Assembly (NCBI RefSeq): GCF_014196765.1
Contig: NZ_JACIEE010000005.1
Span: 124,001-188,000 of the forward strand
From: Mycoplana azooxidifex
Lineage (GTDB): Bacteria; Pseudomonadota; Alphaproteobacteria; Rhizobiales; Rhizobiaceae
Reading direction: 5' to 3'
Length of the DNA: 64,000 bases
In this document: positions 8,086 to 17,500 of the stretch, piece after piece
Position numbering within the stretch: position 1 is the first letter of the stretch
Layout of the letters: every line of letters begins with the position of its first letter
Program-made: the position numbers and the translations under genes
The notes under the pieces: model-generated
What the model saw: the letters and a program-made list of their open reading frames with translations, nothing else
Told to the model about the DNA's origin: nothing
Databases searched by the model: none

Positions 8086-8632
8086 ATTGGCGCAGAAGCA
8101 GCAGCGCCACATAGGCGACCACGGTCAGGAGCAGCCCGCGAAAGGCGAAGCGCACCATGCGGTACTTGTCCAGCGCAAGCTTCGCCATCGCATCGGCGTT
8201 CTCCACGTACTGCCCGAAGAGATAGTCCATGTCGCCTGCGGCACTGGCGGCGAGCAGGCGAGCGCGCTGGTCCTTCCACGCACCCCAGAACAGCGAGGTG
8301 CCGTGTTCGGCCTGCCGCGGCAGCACGACGAGGATGGCGCAGACGATGGTAAAGACGACCGACGCGGCAAGGACAGCGGAGGCCAGCGCCCAAAGATGCG
8401 CGCTGCCGGTGTATCGCGACAGCTGAAAGACGCCCTGGCCTTCGGCAGACCACATGAGAAAGGCCAGCATGAAGGTAAAGATGTAGGCCGCTTTCTGGTC
8501 TGCCGACCTTAGCTGGTCGTAGAAGACGTCGTTCACCTTCTTGATGTGGTTGAAATGCTCGATGGAAATCGGCCCCTCATCCGTCTCTACAGGGTTACTG
8601 CCATCCTTCAAGATATATCCGATGCCCGCCAT
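8084..8632 (-). CDS. Pycsar-effector-like membrane protein (PycTM / DUF5706)
   Basis: A 182-aa protein with two hydrophobic segments (residues ~58-72 and ~85-108) and a third at the C-terminus (~160-180). The pattern LRSADQKAAYIF near residue 45, LPRQ after the second segment, and the ALDKYRMVRFAFRG helix are typical of the PycTM effector family. That family opens membranes on binding cUMP or cCMP in phage-defence Pycsar systems. No canonical PycC cyclase is adjacent; the nearest cyclase is the CHASE2 enzyme at 12450. I used the ATG at 8632 because the upstream frame is low-complexity. Function as a Pycsar effector is inference from family resemblance. Confidence 0.68.
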   Translation of the reverse strand: MAGIGYILKDGSNPVETDEGPISIEHFNHIKKVNDVFYDQLRSADQKAAYIFTFMLAFLMWSAEGQGVFQLSRYTGSAHLWALASAVLAASVVFTIVCAILVVLPRQAEHGTSLFWGAWKDQRARLLAASAAGDMDYLFGQYVENADAMAKLALDKYRMVRFAFRGLLLTVVAYVALLLLRQ

Positions 8633-8658
8633 GAACTTGTCGCCCCGTCCCCAGCCCC

Positions 8659-8688
8659 GTTTCCATGTGTTTCCATGTGTTTCCCTGT
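8659..8688. repeat. Three tandem 10-bp repeats upstream of the PycTM-like gene
   Basis: GTTTCCATGT, GTTTCCATGT and GTTTCCCTGT stand head to tail at exactly one helical turn, 27 bp before the PycTM-like start and inside the divergent promoter region. They may be a regulator binding array or a slippage-prone repeat. Confidence 0.6.
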
Positions 8689-8766
8689 TAATACAGCAAG
8701 GGATAAAAGCAAGCGAAAGCCCCCTGCATGCTTGACATTTGCCTCGCCACCGGCAGTTCTTCGCGC

Positions 8767-11700
8767 ATGGGACTAGGGACGGGCTGGAGGATGATTGCGG
8801 CGCTGCCGCTTCTTCTCGCATGCGGGCATTCGGCTGCCCTCGGCGAGCCGATTACGCGTGCCGCCCCGGCGGCCGGTTCCGTCATCGCCCGCAAGACGGG
8901 CGAGGAAGTCCGCTTCTTCGACGTCTCCAGCTGGAACCATGTCGACCTCAACCAGGATCTTCTGATCGGCGACGAACTGCGCACCAACGCGGTCGGCCAG
9001 TTGGCGATCCTGTTTGCCGACAACACCCAGATCCGCCTCGGCCGCAACTCTTCGCTGCTCGTCCGGCAGATGGGAGCAACCGGCGACACCGTGCTGGATC
9101 TCAACAGCGGCACCATCTGGGCGCGCGCCCAGCGCGGCGGACGGGGCCTGAAGGTCGAGACCCCCGCCGCCGCCGCCGCCATCCGCGGCACCGACTGGTC
9201 GCTGACAGTCGACGGCGACAAGACCTCTCTCGCCGTGCTCGAAGGCACGGTCGAGCTCACCAACGCCCAGGGCACAGTCCAGGTCCGCCAGGGAGAGGCG
9301 GCCGTCGCCCGCATCGGCCAGGCGCCGCAGAAGGTCATCGTCGTCAATTCCGACGACCGCGAGCAGATGCTGTTCTACCTGCCGCTGCGCGACGCCTTCG
9401 TCTACATGCAGGCCTCGCCGCTGACGGCGCAGGAGATGCGCGGGGCGATCGACCGCATAGAGCAAATCCCGGAACAGGCCCGCAGCGCCGAAGACTGGCT
9501 GACGCTCGCCGAGGCGCAGTTCACGCTGGATGGCCGGCAGAAATCGGTCGCCTCGCTGGACAGGGCGCGCGCCATGTCGCTTTCCACCGCGGGGCGCGCC
9601 CGCCTCGACCTGATGGACGCCATGGTCGCCGGCGCCGAACGCCGCTTCTCCGATTCCGCCCGGCTCTTCGCCCGTGCCGTGCCGGGCCTCGATCCGAAGC
9701 GCGCCAGCGTCGCCGACTTCGGCGGCTACTTCGCCCGCGCGCTGGCCTACCCCGACCACCTCGAAAAGCAGCCGCGCCGTGTCACCGGCCCGAACGGCGC
9801 CTTCGGGCAGGCCTATGCCGCAGGCTTCCTCGAAAGCATCCGGGCAAGTATGGAGGTGCTGAAGGAGGCCGAGAAGACCTATCCGGACGATGCCCGGCTG
9901 CCGGCCTACCGCTCCGCCTTCGCCTTCATCATCAACGACCGCGAACAGGTGAAGGAAGCGATGGGCCGCGCGCTGGCGCTGGATCCGAACCAACCCTACG
10001 GGCTATGGTCGCTCGCGCGCTATCAGGGCGGCATCGAAGGCGATATCGACGCCGCGATCGCCACGCTCGAAAAGGCGGTGAAGGTCGCCCCCGGCTGGAG
10101 CACGCTGTGGAACGATCTGGGCAACGCCCAGGACGCGCGCGGCGACTGGCAATCGGCCGAAAAAGCACTGAAGCGCGCGATCGAACTCGACCCCGAGGAT
10201 GCACTGGCCCGGTCGAACCTCGCAGGCCTCTACCTTCAGCAGGATCGGGTCCGCGAAGCCAAGCGGGAGATCGAACGCGCGCTCGCCGCGGACCCCGGCT
10301 TCGACCTCGCGCTCATCACGCGCGGCCGCTACCATCTGGCAACCGGCGAACTGGAGAAGGCGACCGAGGACCTGCTGGCAGGCACCGTCGCCAATCCGGC
10401 CTTTGCCAAGGGACAGCTTCTGCTGGCGGTCGCGCAACAAGAGCAGCGCAACCGCGTCGCAGCGCAGCAGGCGCTGGACAACGCCGACAGGCTCGATCCG
10501 AACGATCCGTTCGTCCCCGGCTTCCGCGCAAGCTTCGCAATGGATGAATACGATTCCGACACAGCCATCGCCGCAGCCAGGGAGTACATGCGCCGTCTGC
10601 GCGCGCGGGGCAGCGATTACCAGTCCGTCAGCTTCAACCACGACGCCGGTTCGGTCCTGAACAACGCCTTCCGCCTGCAGGGCCTGAACGCCTGGGGCCA
10701 GTACTACGGCGACATCACCTTCGACCCGTTCACCGGCACATCCTACGCCGACCAGTGGCTGCATGGCAGCGTCAATCCGTTCTTCAACGATTATCTGTAT
10801 GGCAGCGATCGCATTGAGCCGACGACGAATCCGTCGACGTTCTCGTCGCTGCTGCAGGGTTTGATGTACAGTCCTTTTATGCTCACGGGTCCCGTAGCCC
10901 GGCCCTACTACATTCACCACCCTTTCGCCGAAGTCGAACTCGGCTATGGCATCTCGACCTATAACGGCAACTCTCGGCCTGTCTATCAGGGCGGCTGGAA
11001 CAGCTTCGCCAATTGGCCTTTCCCTGTCAGCACCATGGGCCAGCTCGAATGGTCGAATATGTCCCTGGCGGGAGACCTGCCGGACGTACCGTCCCGTATC
11101 GACGGCGACATCGAGGTCGTCGGCGGGACCGGTTATTTCATGGCGACCCCGACGCCGAACGACCGGATCATCGCCTACGCACAGCATGCGAAAACGACAC
11201 TAGATCTCCCCTACGATTTCTATGAAGCGCCATCGCCGTTGACCCTGGATCGGGACAACGATTCGAAAGGCACAGCGGTCGGCGTCGGCTGGAGCCATAC
11301 GATCAGCTTTGAGAACGTGATCAACGCTGCCATTTTCTACAGTGATATCGATCGCCGGAGTCTGGCCGAAATATCGGCCGCCGGTACTATCAGTCTGGAC
11401 CAGAAATCGTCGCAGACAAGCTATATCGGGGCCATCAATCATACGATCGCGTCCGGCGACCTGATCTGGCGCTACGGCATCGAAGGCGGTATCGTCAACC
11501 TGACATTCGACCAGGACATCACCGGCCTACCTTCCGAGTCCATTGAGACGCGGGTCGACTACGGACGCCTGTATGTCGACGTAATGCACGACATCAATCG
11601 CCAGCTCAAGGCCGAGTACGGCCTATTCGGCACCTATGCCGATGGCGATCTCATCGAAACTCGACGGCTGGAACCACGGGCGGGCATTGCCTACGCACCT

Positions 11701-12450
11701 TCCGACAAACAATGGCTGCGTGCGGCGTTCATCCGCCAGAGCTATGACTATGACGTCAACACGCTTGCTCCTGTCAGCATTGTTGGCATCCAGCCCAATC
11801 AGGTGGAGTTGGCGACCGATGGCTATGCGGATACGCTCGCCCTGAGATGGGACGCAGAATGGACAGATCGGATCTTCACGGCGCTCGACTACCAGCACCA
11901 AGAGCTGACGGGCCTTGCTCTCGGCTATCCGCTACTATGGCCGACACCGCTCTTTCCCGATATGGCGGGCGTGGCGGAAGGCCGCATCGATCGTCTCAGC
12001 CTGACCTCCAACATCCATATCGGCAACGGCTTCGGCCTCTCCGGGACGCTAGCCTACATCGATTCGGAAAACCGCGATCCGGACAGCTTCGACGAGGGCG
12101 CTTCGCTGCCTTTCATCCCCGAATGGGCGGGGCAGGTCGCCCTGACCTGGGTGAACGAGGCCAATGTGAGAGCGACACTGGCCGCAAATTACATCGGCAC
12201 GCGTCCCGGCAACGAAACCTTTCTCGTTTCCGACGAGGGCACGGCTGATCCGGCGGACGACCTCTACCTCTTCCCGCAAGACCTCGGCGCCTTCTGGACC
12301 CTCGACGCCAGCGTTACCTGGGAACCGTTCGAAAAGCGCGTCGAGATGAGCCTCGCCGCCTTCAACCTGCTGGACGAAGACTTCGAGGTCGCGACCGGCA
12401 TTCCGGGCTGGGGACGGAGCTTCAAGGGCATCCTCAAAGTGCGGTTCTGA
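8767..12450 (+). CDS. FecR domain / TPR / outer-membrane beta-barrel protein
   Basis: A ~1227-aa envelope protein. After a signal peptide (MIAALPLLLACGHSA) comes a FecR domain (~residues 40-170, with RLGRNSSLLV and AIRGTDWSLTV). TPR-type helical repeats follow (~250-570, many ALDPNQP/ELDPEDA repeat starts), then a large C-terminal region (~620-1227) of alternating aromatic strands that ends in Phe (ILKVRF), as outer-membrane barrels do. The start is uncertain (8728, 8767 or 8791); 8767 leaves a good signal peptide. Its stop overlaps the start of the cyclase gene (TGATG), so the two are translationally coupled. It likely forms an envelope sensor or export system with that cyclase. Confidence 0.8.
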   Translation: MGLGTGWRMIAALPLLLACGHSAALGEPITRAAPAAGSVIARKTGEEVRFFDVSSWNHVDLNQDLLIGDELRTNAVGQLAILFADNTQIRLGRNSSLLVRQMGATGDTVLDLNSGTIWARAQRGGRGLKVETPAAAAAIRGTDWSLTVDGDKTSLAVLEGTVELTNAQGTVQVRQGEAAVARIGQAPQKVIVVNSDDREQMLFYLPLRDAFVYMQASPLTAQEMRGAIDRIEQIPEQARSAEDWLTLAEAQFTLDGRQKSVASLDRARAMSLSTAGRARLDLMDAMVAGAERRFSDSARLFARAVPGLDPKRASVADFGGYFARALAYPDHLEKQPRRVTGPNGAFGQAYAAGFLESIRASMEVLKEAEKTYPDDARLPAYRSAFAFIINDREQVKEAMGRALALDPNQPYGLWSLARYQGGIEGDIDAAIATLEKAVKVAPGWSTLWNDLGNAQDARGDWQSAEKALKRAIELDPEDALARSNLAGLYLQQDRVREAKREIERALAADPGFDLALITRGRYHLATGELEKATEDLLAGTVANPAFAKGQLLLAVAQQEQRNRVAAQQALDNADRLDPNDPFVPGFRASFAMDEYDSDTAIAAAREYMRRLRARGSDYQSVSFNHDAGSVLNNAFRLQGLNAWGQYYGDITFDPFTGTSYADQWLHGSVNPFFNDYLYGSDRIEPTTNPSTFSSLLQGLMYSPFMLTGPVARPYYIHHPFAEVELGYGISTYNGNSRPVYQGGWNSFANWPFPVSTMGQLEWSNMSLAGDLPDVPSRIDGDIEVVGGTGYFMATPTPNDRIIAYAQHAKTTLDLPYDFYEAPSPLTLDRDNDSKGTAVGVGWSHTISFENVINAAIFYSDIDRRSLAEISAAGTISLDQKSSQTSYIGAINHTIASGDLIWRYGIEGGIVNLTFDQDITGLPSESIETRVDYGRLYVDVMHDINRQLKAEYGLFGTYADGDLIETRRLEPRAGIAYAPSDKQWLRAAFIRQSYDYDVNTLAPVSIVGIQPNQVELATDGYADTLALRWDAEWTDRIFTALDYQHQELTGLALGYPLLWPTPLFPDMAGVAEGRIDRLSLTSNIHIGNGFGLSGTLAYIDSENRDPDSFDEGASLPFIPEWAGQVALTWVNEANVRATLAANYIGTRPGNETFLVSDEGTADPADDLYLFPQDLGAFWTLDASVTWEPFEKRVEMSLAAFNLLDEDFEVATGIPGWGRSFKGILKVRF

Positions 12451-14429
12451 TGAAACGGACCTGGCCGTTCCGCCCCGGTGCCGTCCTGAACGCGGGGACC
12501 CGGCCAAGCCGCAGGCTGCGGCTCGTGCTCCTGACGCTCGCCACCATCCTCGTCGTCGCCACGCTCACCCGCTTCCCGTTCTGGACGCTGCAGGAACTGC
12601 GCAGTTTCGACTTCCTGTCGACGCTCCACGATCCCACCCCGCCCGCCGACAGCCCGATCGTGGTGGCGATCGACGAGCCGTCGCTGGCCGAGATCAACAT
12701 GCAATGGCCCTGGCCGCGCGATATCCATGCAAGGCTGATAGAGGCGCTGCGGGCGGCCGGCGCCAGGGCGATTGGGCTCGACATCATCTTCGCCGAGCCC
12801 TCCACGCCGGAGGGGGACGCAGCACTCGCAGCAAGCCTCGGCCCTGACGTCGTGCTCGCCGGCGACGAGAGCGTGATCGTCACCCCGCAGGCCGAACAAC
12901 TGGTGCGCACCACGCCGCTGCCGGCTTTCTCCGAGGCGGGCGCGGTCACCGGGCTTGCATCCATCTCGCTCAGCGGCGACGGCATCTTCCGCGACCTGCC
13001 CCGCTACGAGGACGGCTTCGCCCGCCAGATCGCCCGCGTCGCCAGCCATCCGTCCGGGCTGCCGGCGGGCGAATGGATGATCCAGTCCTACGGCCCCGCC
13101 CGCAGCTATCCGACCGTCTCCTATTACCAGGCGCTCGATCCGCAGGCCTTCCTGCCGGAGGGCTTCTTCCGCGACCGCGTCGTCATCGTCGGCCTGAGCC
13201 TGCAGAACGCGCCGGAGATCAACCACGGCGGCGCCGATGCCTTCGCCACCCCCTATACGGTACACACCGGGCGGCTGGTGGCGGGCGTGGAGATCCAGGC
13301 GACGATCTTCGACAACATCGTCCACGCCAGCGCCATCCGCCGGGCCGGGGCGCCGGTCGTCCTTATCGGCATCGCTCTTGCCGCAATCCTTGCCGCCGGC
13401 ACCGTATGGCGATCGACGCGCTGGCAGACGGCCGTGATCGCGCTTGGCGCGGCACTCGGCTTCGCCGCCATCAGCTTCCTGCTGATCCGCCATGCCCAGT
13501 TGTTCGCCTCGCCGCTCGGCCCAGCGCTCGCCTTTGCCGGTATCGCAGTCGGACAGGCGGCGTTCGACTATGCGGACGAACGCCGCAACCGCAAGCAGAT
13601 CACCCGCGCCTTCTCGCAATATCTGTCGCCGGCACTGGTGGAGCGGCTCGCCCGCGATCCGTCGCAGCTGCGCCTCGGCGGCGAACGGCGCACGCTCTCG
13701 ATCCTCTTCTGCGACGTGCGTGGCTTCACCACCATCGCCGAGACGATGAAGGACGACCCCGAGCAGCTGACAACGCTGATCAACCGCCTGCTGACGCCGC
13801 TCTCCGACATCGTGCTCGGCCACGGCGGCACGATCGACAAGTACATCGGCGACTGCCTGATGGCCTTCTGGAACGCACCACTGGACGACGAAGACCATGC
13901 CAACCACGCCGTGGCCGCCGCGATCGACATGCTGGCCCGCATGGAGACGCTGAACGTCGAACTGAAGCGCGAGGCCGCCGAGCGCGGCAGCGTCTACCAC
14001 CAACTGAAGATCGGCATCGGCATCAACACCGGCGAATGCGTCGTCGGCAACATGGGGTCCTCCCAGCGCTTCGACTATTCGGTGCTGGGCGACGCGGTCA
14101 ACCTCGCCTCGCGCCTGGAAGGCGCGTCGAAGAACTACGGCGTGCCGCTTTTGATCGGCGAAGGCACCGCCATGCTCGCCGACCGGTTCAGCGTGCTCGA
14201 ACTCGACCGCATCACGGTCAAGGGGCGCACGACCGCCTCGCCCGTCTTCACCGCCCTTGCCGGCGTGCCGGAGGAGGCCCTGACGCAGCACAGGCGCCTC
14301 ATGGCCGCCCGCGAGGCGGGAATGCTCGTGGCGACCGACCCGCTCTTCGACCAGCTGTTGGCCGCCCTTCCGGCACTTTCGCCCTACTATGCGATCGTGC
14401 GCGCCGAGCGCGCTGCCGGCACCGCCTGA
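12450..14429 (+). CDS. CHASE2-domain adenylate cyclase (class III)
   Basis: A 659-aa protein with an N-terminal membrane anchor (~22-42), a CHASE2 extracytoplasmic sensor (~50-290), three membrane helices (~300-375) and a class III cyclase domain (~405-600). Metal-binding Asp residues are in LFCDVRGF and YIGDCLMAF. The purine-specifying pair reads Lys (GTIDKYIGD) and Asp (YSVLGDAVN), the combination used for ATP, so cAMP is the likely product. Transition-state Asn and Arg occur in NLASRLEG. It overlaps the FecR-TPR gene by one base; pairing with that outer-membrane protein suggests a periplasmic signal controls cAMP synthesis. Confidence 0.9.
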   Translation: MKRTWPFRPGAVLNAGTRPSRRLRLVLLTLATILVVATLTRFPFWTLQELRSFDFLSTLHDPTPPADSPIVVAIDEPSLAEINMQWPWPRDIHARLIEALRAAGARAIGLDIIFAEPSTPEGDAALAASLGPDVVLAGDESVIVTPQAEQLVRTTPLPAFSEAGAVTGLASISLSGDGIFRDLPRYEDGFARQIARVASHPSGLPAGEWMIQSYGPARSYPTVSYYQALDPQAFLPEGFFRDRVVIVGLSLQNAPEINHGGADAFATPYTVHTGRLVAGVEIQATIFDNIVHASAIRRAGAPVVLIGIALAAILAAGTVWRSTRWQTAVIALGAALGFAAISFLLIRHAQLFASPLGPALAFAGIAVGQAAFDYADERRNRKQITRAFSQYLSPALVERLARDPSQLRLGGERRTLSILFCDVRGFTTIAETMKDDPEQLTTLINRLLTPLSDIVLGHGGTIDKYIGDCLMAFWNAPLDDEDHANHAVAAAIDMLARMETLNVELKREAAERGSVYHQLKIGIGINTGECVVGNMGSSQRFDYSVLGDAVNLASRLEGASKNYGVPLLIGEGTAMLADRFSVLELDRITVKGRTTASPVFTALAGVPEEALTQHRRLMAAREAGMLVATDPLFDQLLAALPALSPYYAIVRAERAAGTA

Positions 14430-14599
14430 GCACAGGCCGCCGATTCCGCTTCGCGCGGCGATGAAACCCGCCGCCTGAGCCGTCCTAGTGGTTGGAAGTA
14501 CCACTTCTCCCCCGCCATAACACCTTCGGTTGACATCGCTTTCCGAAGCTTCGAGAGTGGCCGGTGCCGGGCCTGATTTATCTTGGAGGACAAGGGTTT

Positions 14600-17500
14600 A
14601 TGCGCGCGTTCATCGGTTTCCTCTGCGTCGTTCTGTTCACCCTCACGACAGGCATCCACCCCGGACATGCAGCCGAAACGCGGCGCACCGTGGTGACGAC
14701 GGACAACGCCGACTATTTCGGCTTCGACCTTCGCACCGTCCAGAACGTGACGCTCGACCAGTGCAAGGCGCAGTGCATCGACGACATGTCCTGCCGCGCC
14801 TTCACCTACAACCCCAAGGTCAAGTGGTGCTTCCTCAAGTCGGATTTCAGCCAGCTGAACGGTTTTGAGGGCACGGTCGCCGGCAAGATCGCGCTCACCG
14901 ACGGCGAGGCCGACATCGGTGCAGCACCGTCGCTCGCCTTTATCTCCGACGGCCTGCAGCAGGAAGCGCGCGCGCTGCGGTCCAGCCTGTCGCTGCTCAG
15001 CGCGCAGGACGGGCAAGGCGTCGAGAGCCTGGCCGCGCTCGGCCGGATCGAAGCCTCGTCCAGCCGCTATTCCGAAGCGCTCGACGCCTATAAGGGCGCG
15101 CTGTCGCTCTCCCCTGACGATCGCTTCCTCTGGACCGAGATGGCGCAGACGGCTTCGCAGGTGACCGACAACAGCTATCTCACAGGACAAGGCCCGCTCG
15201 CCGCCCTCAACGCCTACTGGCTGACGCGCACTACCTCCGCACGCGCGGAAACGCTCGCGGTTCTCGCGCTGGCGCTGGACAAGTCCGCCAACTACCGCGC
15301 CGGCATCGACGCCTACAGGGCGAGCCTTGCCCTTGTCGACGACCCAACCGTGCGCGCCGCCTACCTCGATCTCAAGGCGCGCCAGGGCTTCCGCGTCGTC
15401 CAGCACACGATCGACAACGACAGCGTCAGCCCGCGCGCCTGCGTTCAGTTCTCCGAGCCGCTGGTGAAGTTCGGCACGGACTATGCGGGTTTCGTGACCC
15501 TCGACGGCACAGCACCGAAGGGCGTCGAGGCCAAGGACAACCAGATCTGCGTCGAGGGACTGAACCATGGCCAGCGCTACCGTCTCGCCTTCCGCCCCGG
15601 CCTGCCGTCTTCGGTCGACGAGAGCCTCGAGGCCGCAGTCGAGCTCGACATCTACGTCCAGGACCGCAGCGCCAGTGTGCGCTTTACCGGCGACAGCTTC
15701 GTCCTGCCGAGCACGGCCCGGCGCGGCATCCCGATCGTCTCCGTCAACACCGACAGCGCCGACCTGAAGCTCTACCGCGTCGGCGACCGCAGCATCGCCG
15801 CCCTGCTCACCGGCTCGCAGTTCCTGACTCAGCTCGACGGCTACGGCGCCGGCCGCATCGAAAGCGAACTCGGCGAGCTCGTCTGGCAGGGCCAGATCGA
15901 GATGCAGCGCGACCTGAACAAGGACGTCGTCACCTCCTTCCCCGTCGACGAGGCGCTGCCGGAACGCAAACCCGGCATCTATGTGCTAACGGCAGCGGCC
16001 GCGAACGGGGCGAAGCGCGACTGGGATGCGAAGGCCACGCAGTGGTTCCTCGTCTCCGACATCGGGCTTTCCACCTTCGCCGGCACCGACGGGCTGCACG
16101 TCTTCGCCCGCGCGCTCGGCAGTGCCGCGCCGATGGCCGGCGTGGAACTGCAGCTGCTCGCCAAGAACAACGAGATCCTCGGCACGGCGACCACAGACGC
16201 GGACGGCCGCGCCACCTTCACGGCCGGCCTGATCCGCGGCACGGCGGCGACGATGCCGGCCGTGCTCACCGCCCGCAACGGCAGCGCGGACTACGTGTTC
16301 CTCGACATGACCCGCGCCGGCTTCGATCTCTCTGACCGCGGCGTCACCGGCCGCGCGGCACCCGGCGCAATCGATATCTTCGCCTGGACCGAGCGCGGCA
16401 TCTACCGCGCCGGCGAGACGGTCCACGCCGCAGCCCTTGCCCGCGACATCGAGGCGAACGCGGTGGAGGGCCTGCCGCTGACCTTCGTCTTCCTCCGCCC
16501 CGACGGCGTGGAAGACCGCCGCGTCGTCAGCAACGACAGCCAGCTCGGCGGCCACACGATCGATTTCCCCGTCCTGTCGAACGCCATGCGCGGCACCTGG
16601 ACGATGCAGATCTTTGCCGATCCCAAGGCGCCATCGATCGGCGAGAAGACCTTCCTCGTCGACGACTTCGTGCCCGACCGCACCGAATTCGACCTCACCA
16701 GCGCGGCAACCGAGATCATCGGCGGCACGCCGGTGGCGATCGATGTCGACGGGCGCTATCTCTACGGCGCCCCCGCCGCCGGCCTTGAGATCGAGGGCGA
16801 CGTGGCGCTGAAGCCGACGCGGACGAGCGAGGCCTTCAAGGGCTATGTCTTCGGCCTCGCCGACGAGGAGGCGATGGAGGAGAACCGCATGCCGATCGAG
16901 GGGCTGGAGCCGCTCGATGAAGACGGCAAGGCACGCTTCGAGGTGGACATCGCCGAGCGCCCGGCGACGACGCAGCTTCTCAACGCCGACATCACCCTCC
17001 GCATGAGCGAGGCGGGCGGCCGCGCCGTCGAGCGCTCGCTGACCCTGCCCGTGCGTCCCGAGGGACCGATGATCGGCATCCGGCCGGCTTCGGACGGCGA
17101 CGTTGCCGAGAATTCGACCGCCCGCTTCCACGTCATCGTGACGAGCCCGGACGGCGGCAAGCAAGAGATGGCGGGCCTGCCCTGGAAGCTTCTCAGCGTC
17201 GAGCGGGACTACCAGTGGTATCGCGACGGCTCGTCCTGGCGCTACGAGCCGATCCTTTCGACCCGGCAGGTCGAGGCGGGCGTCATCGACGTCGGCCCGG
17301 ACGGCGCCGACATCGCAGCCCCCGTCGGCTGGGGCCGCTACCGGCTGGAGGTCGAGACCGCGGCCGCGGACGGCCCGGCGACCAGCATCGAGTTCGATGC
17401 CGGATGGTATGTCGCGGCGACATCGACGGAGACGCCCGACGCGCTCGAGATCGCCCTCGACAAGGAGAGCTACAAGGTCGGCGAGACGGCCAAGCTCAAG

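Noticed and set aside
8728..8766. Upstream start of the FecR-TPR gene at 8728
   Set aside because: The added residues do not form a signal peptide, and a TTGACA-like promoter element overlaps this segment, so a start after 8760 is likelier.
12264..14504. 746-codon minus-strand frame opposite the adenylate cyclase
   Set aside because: Antisense shadow of a well-supported gene; no family-like segments.
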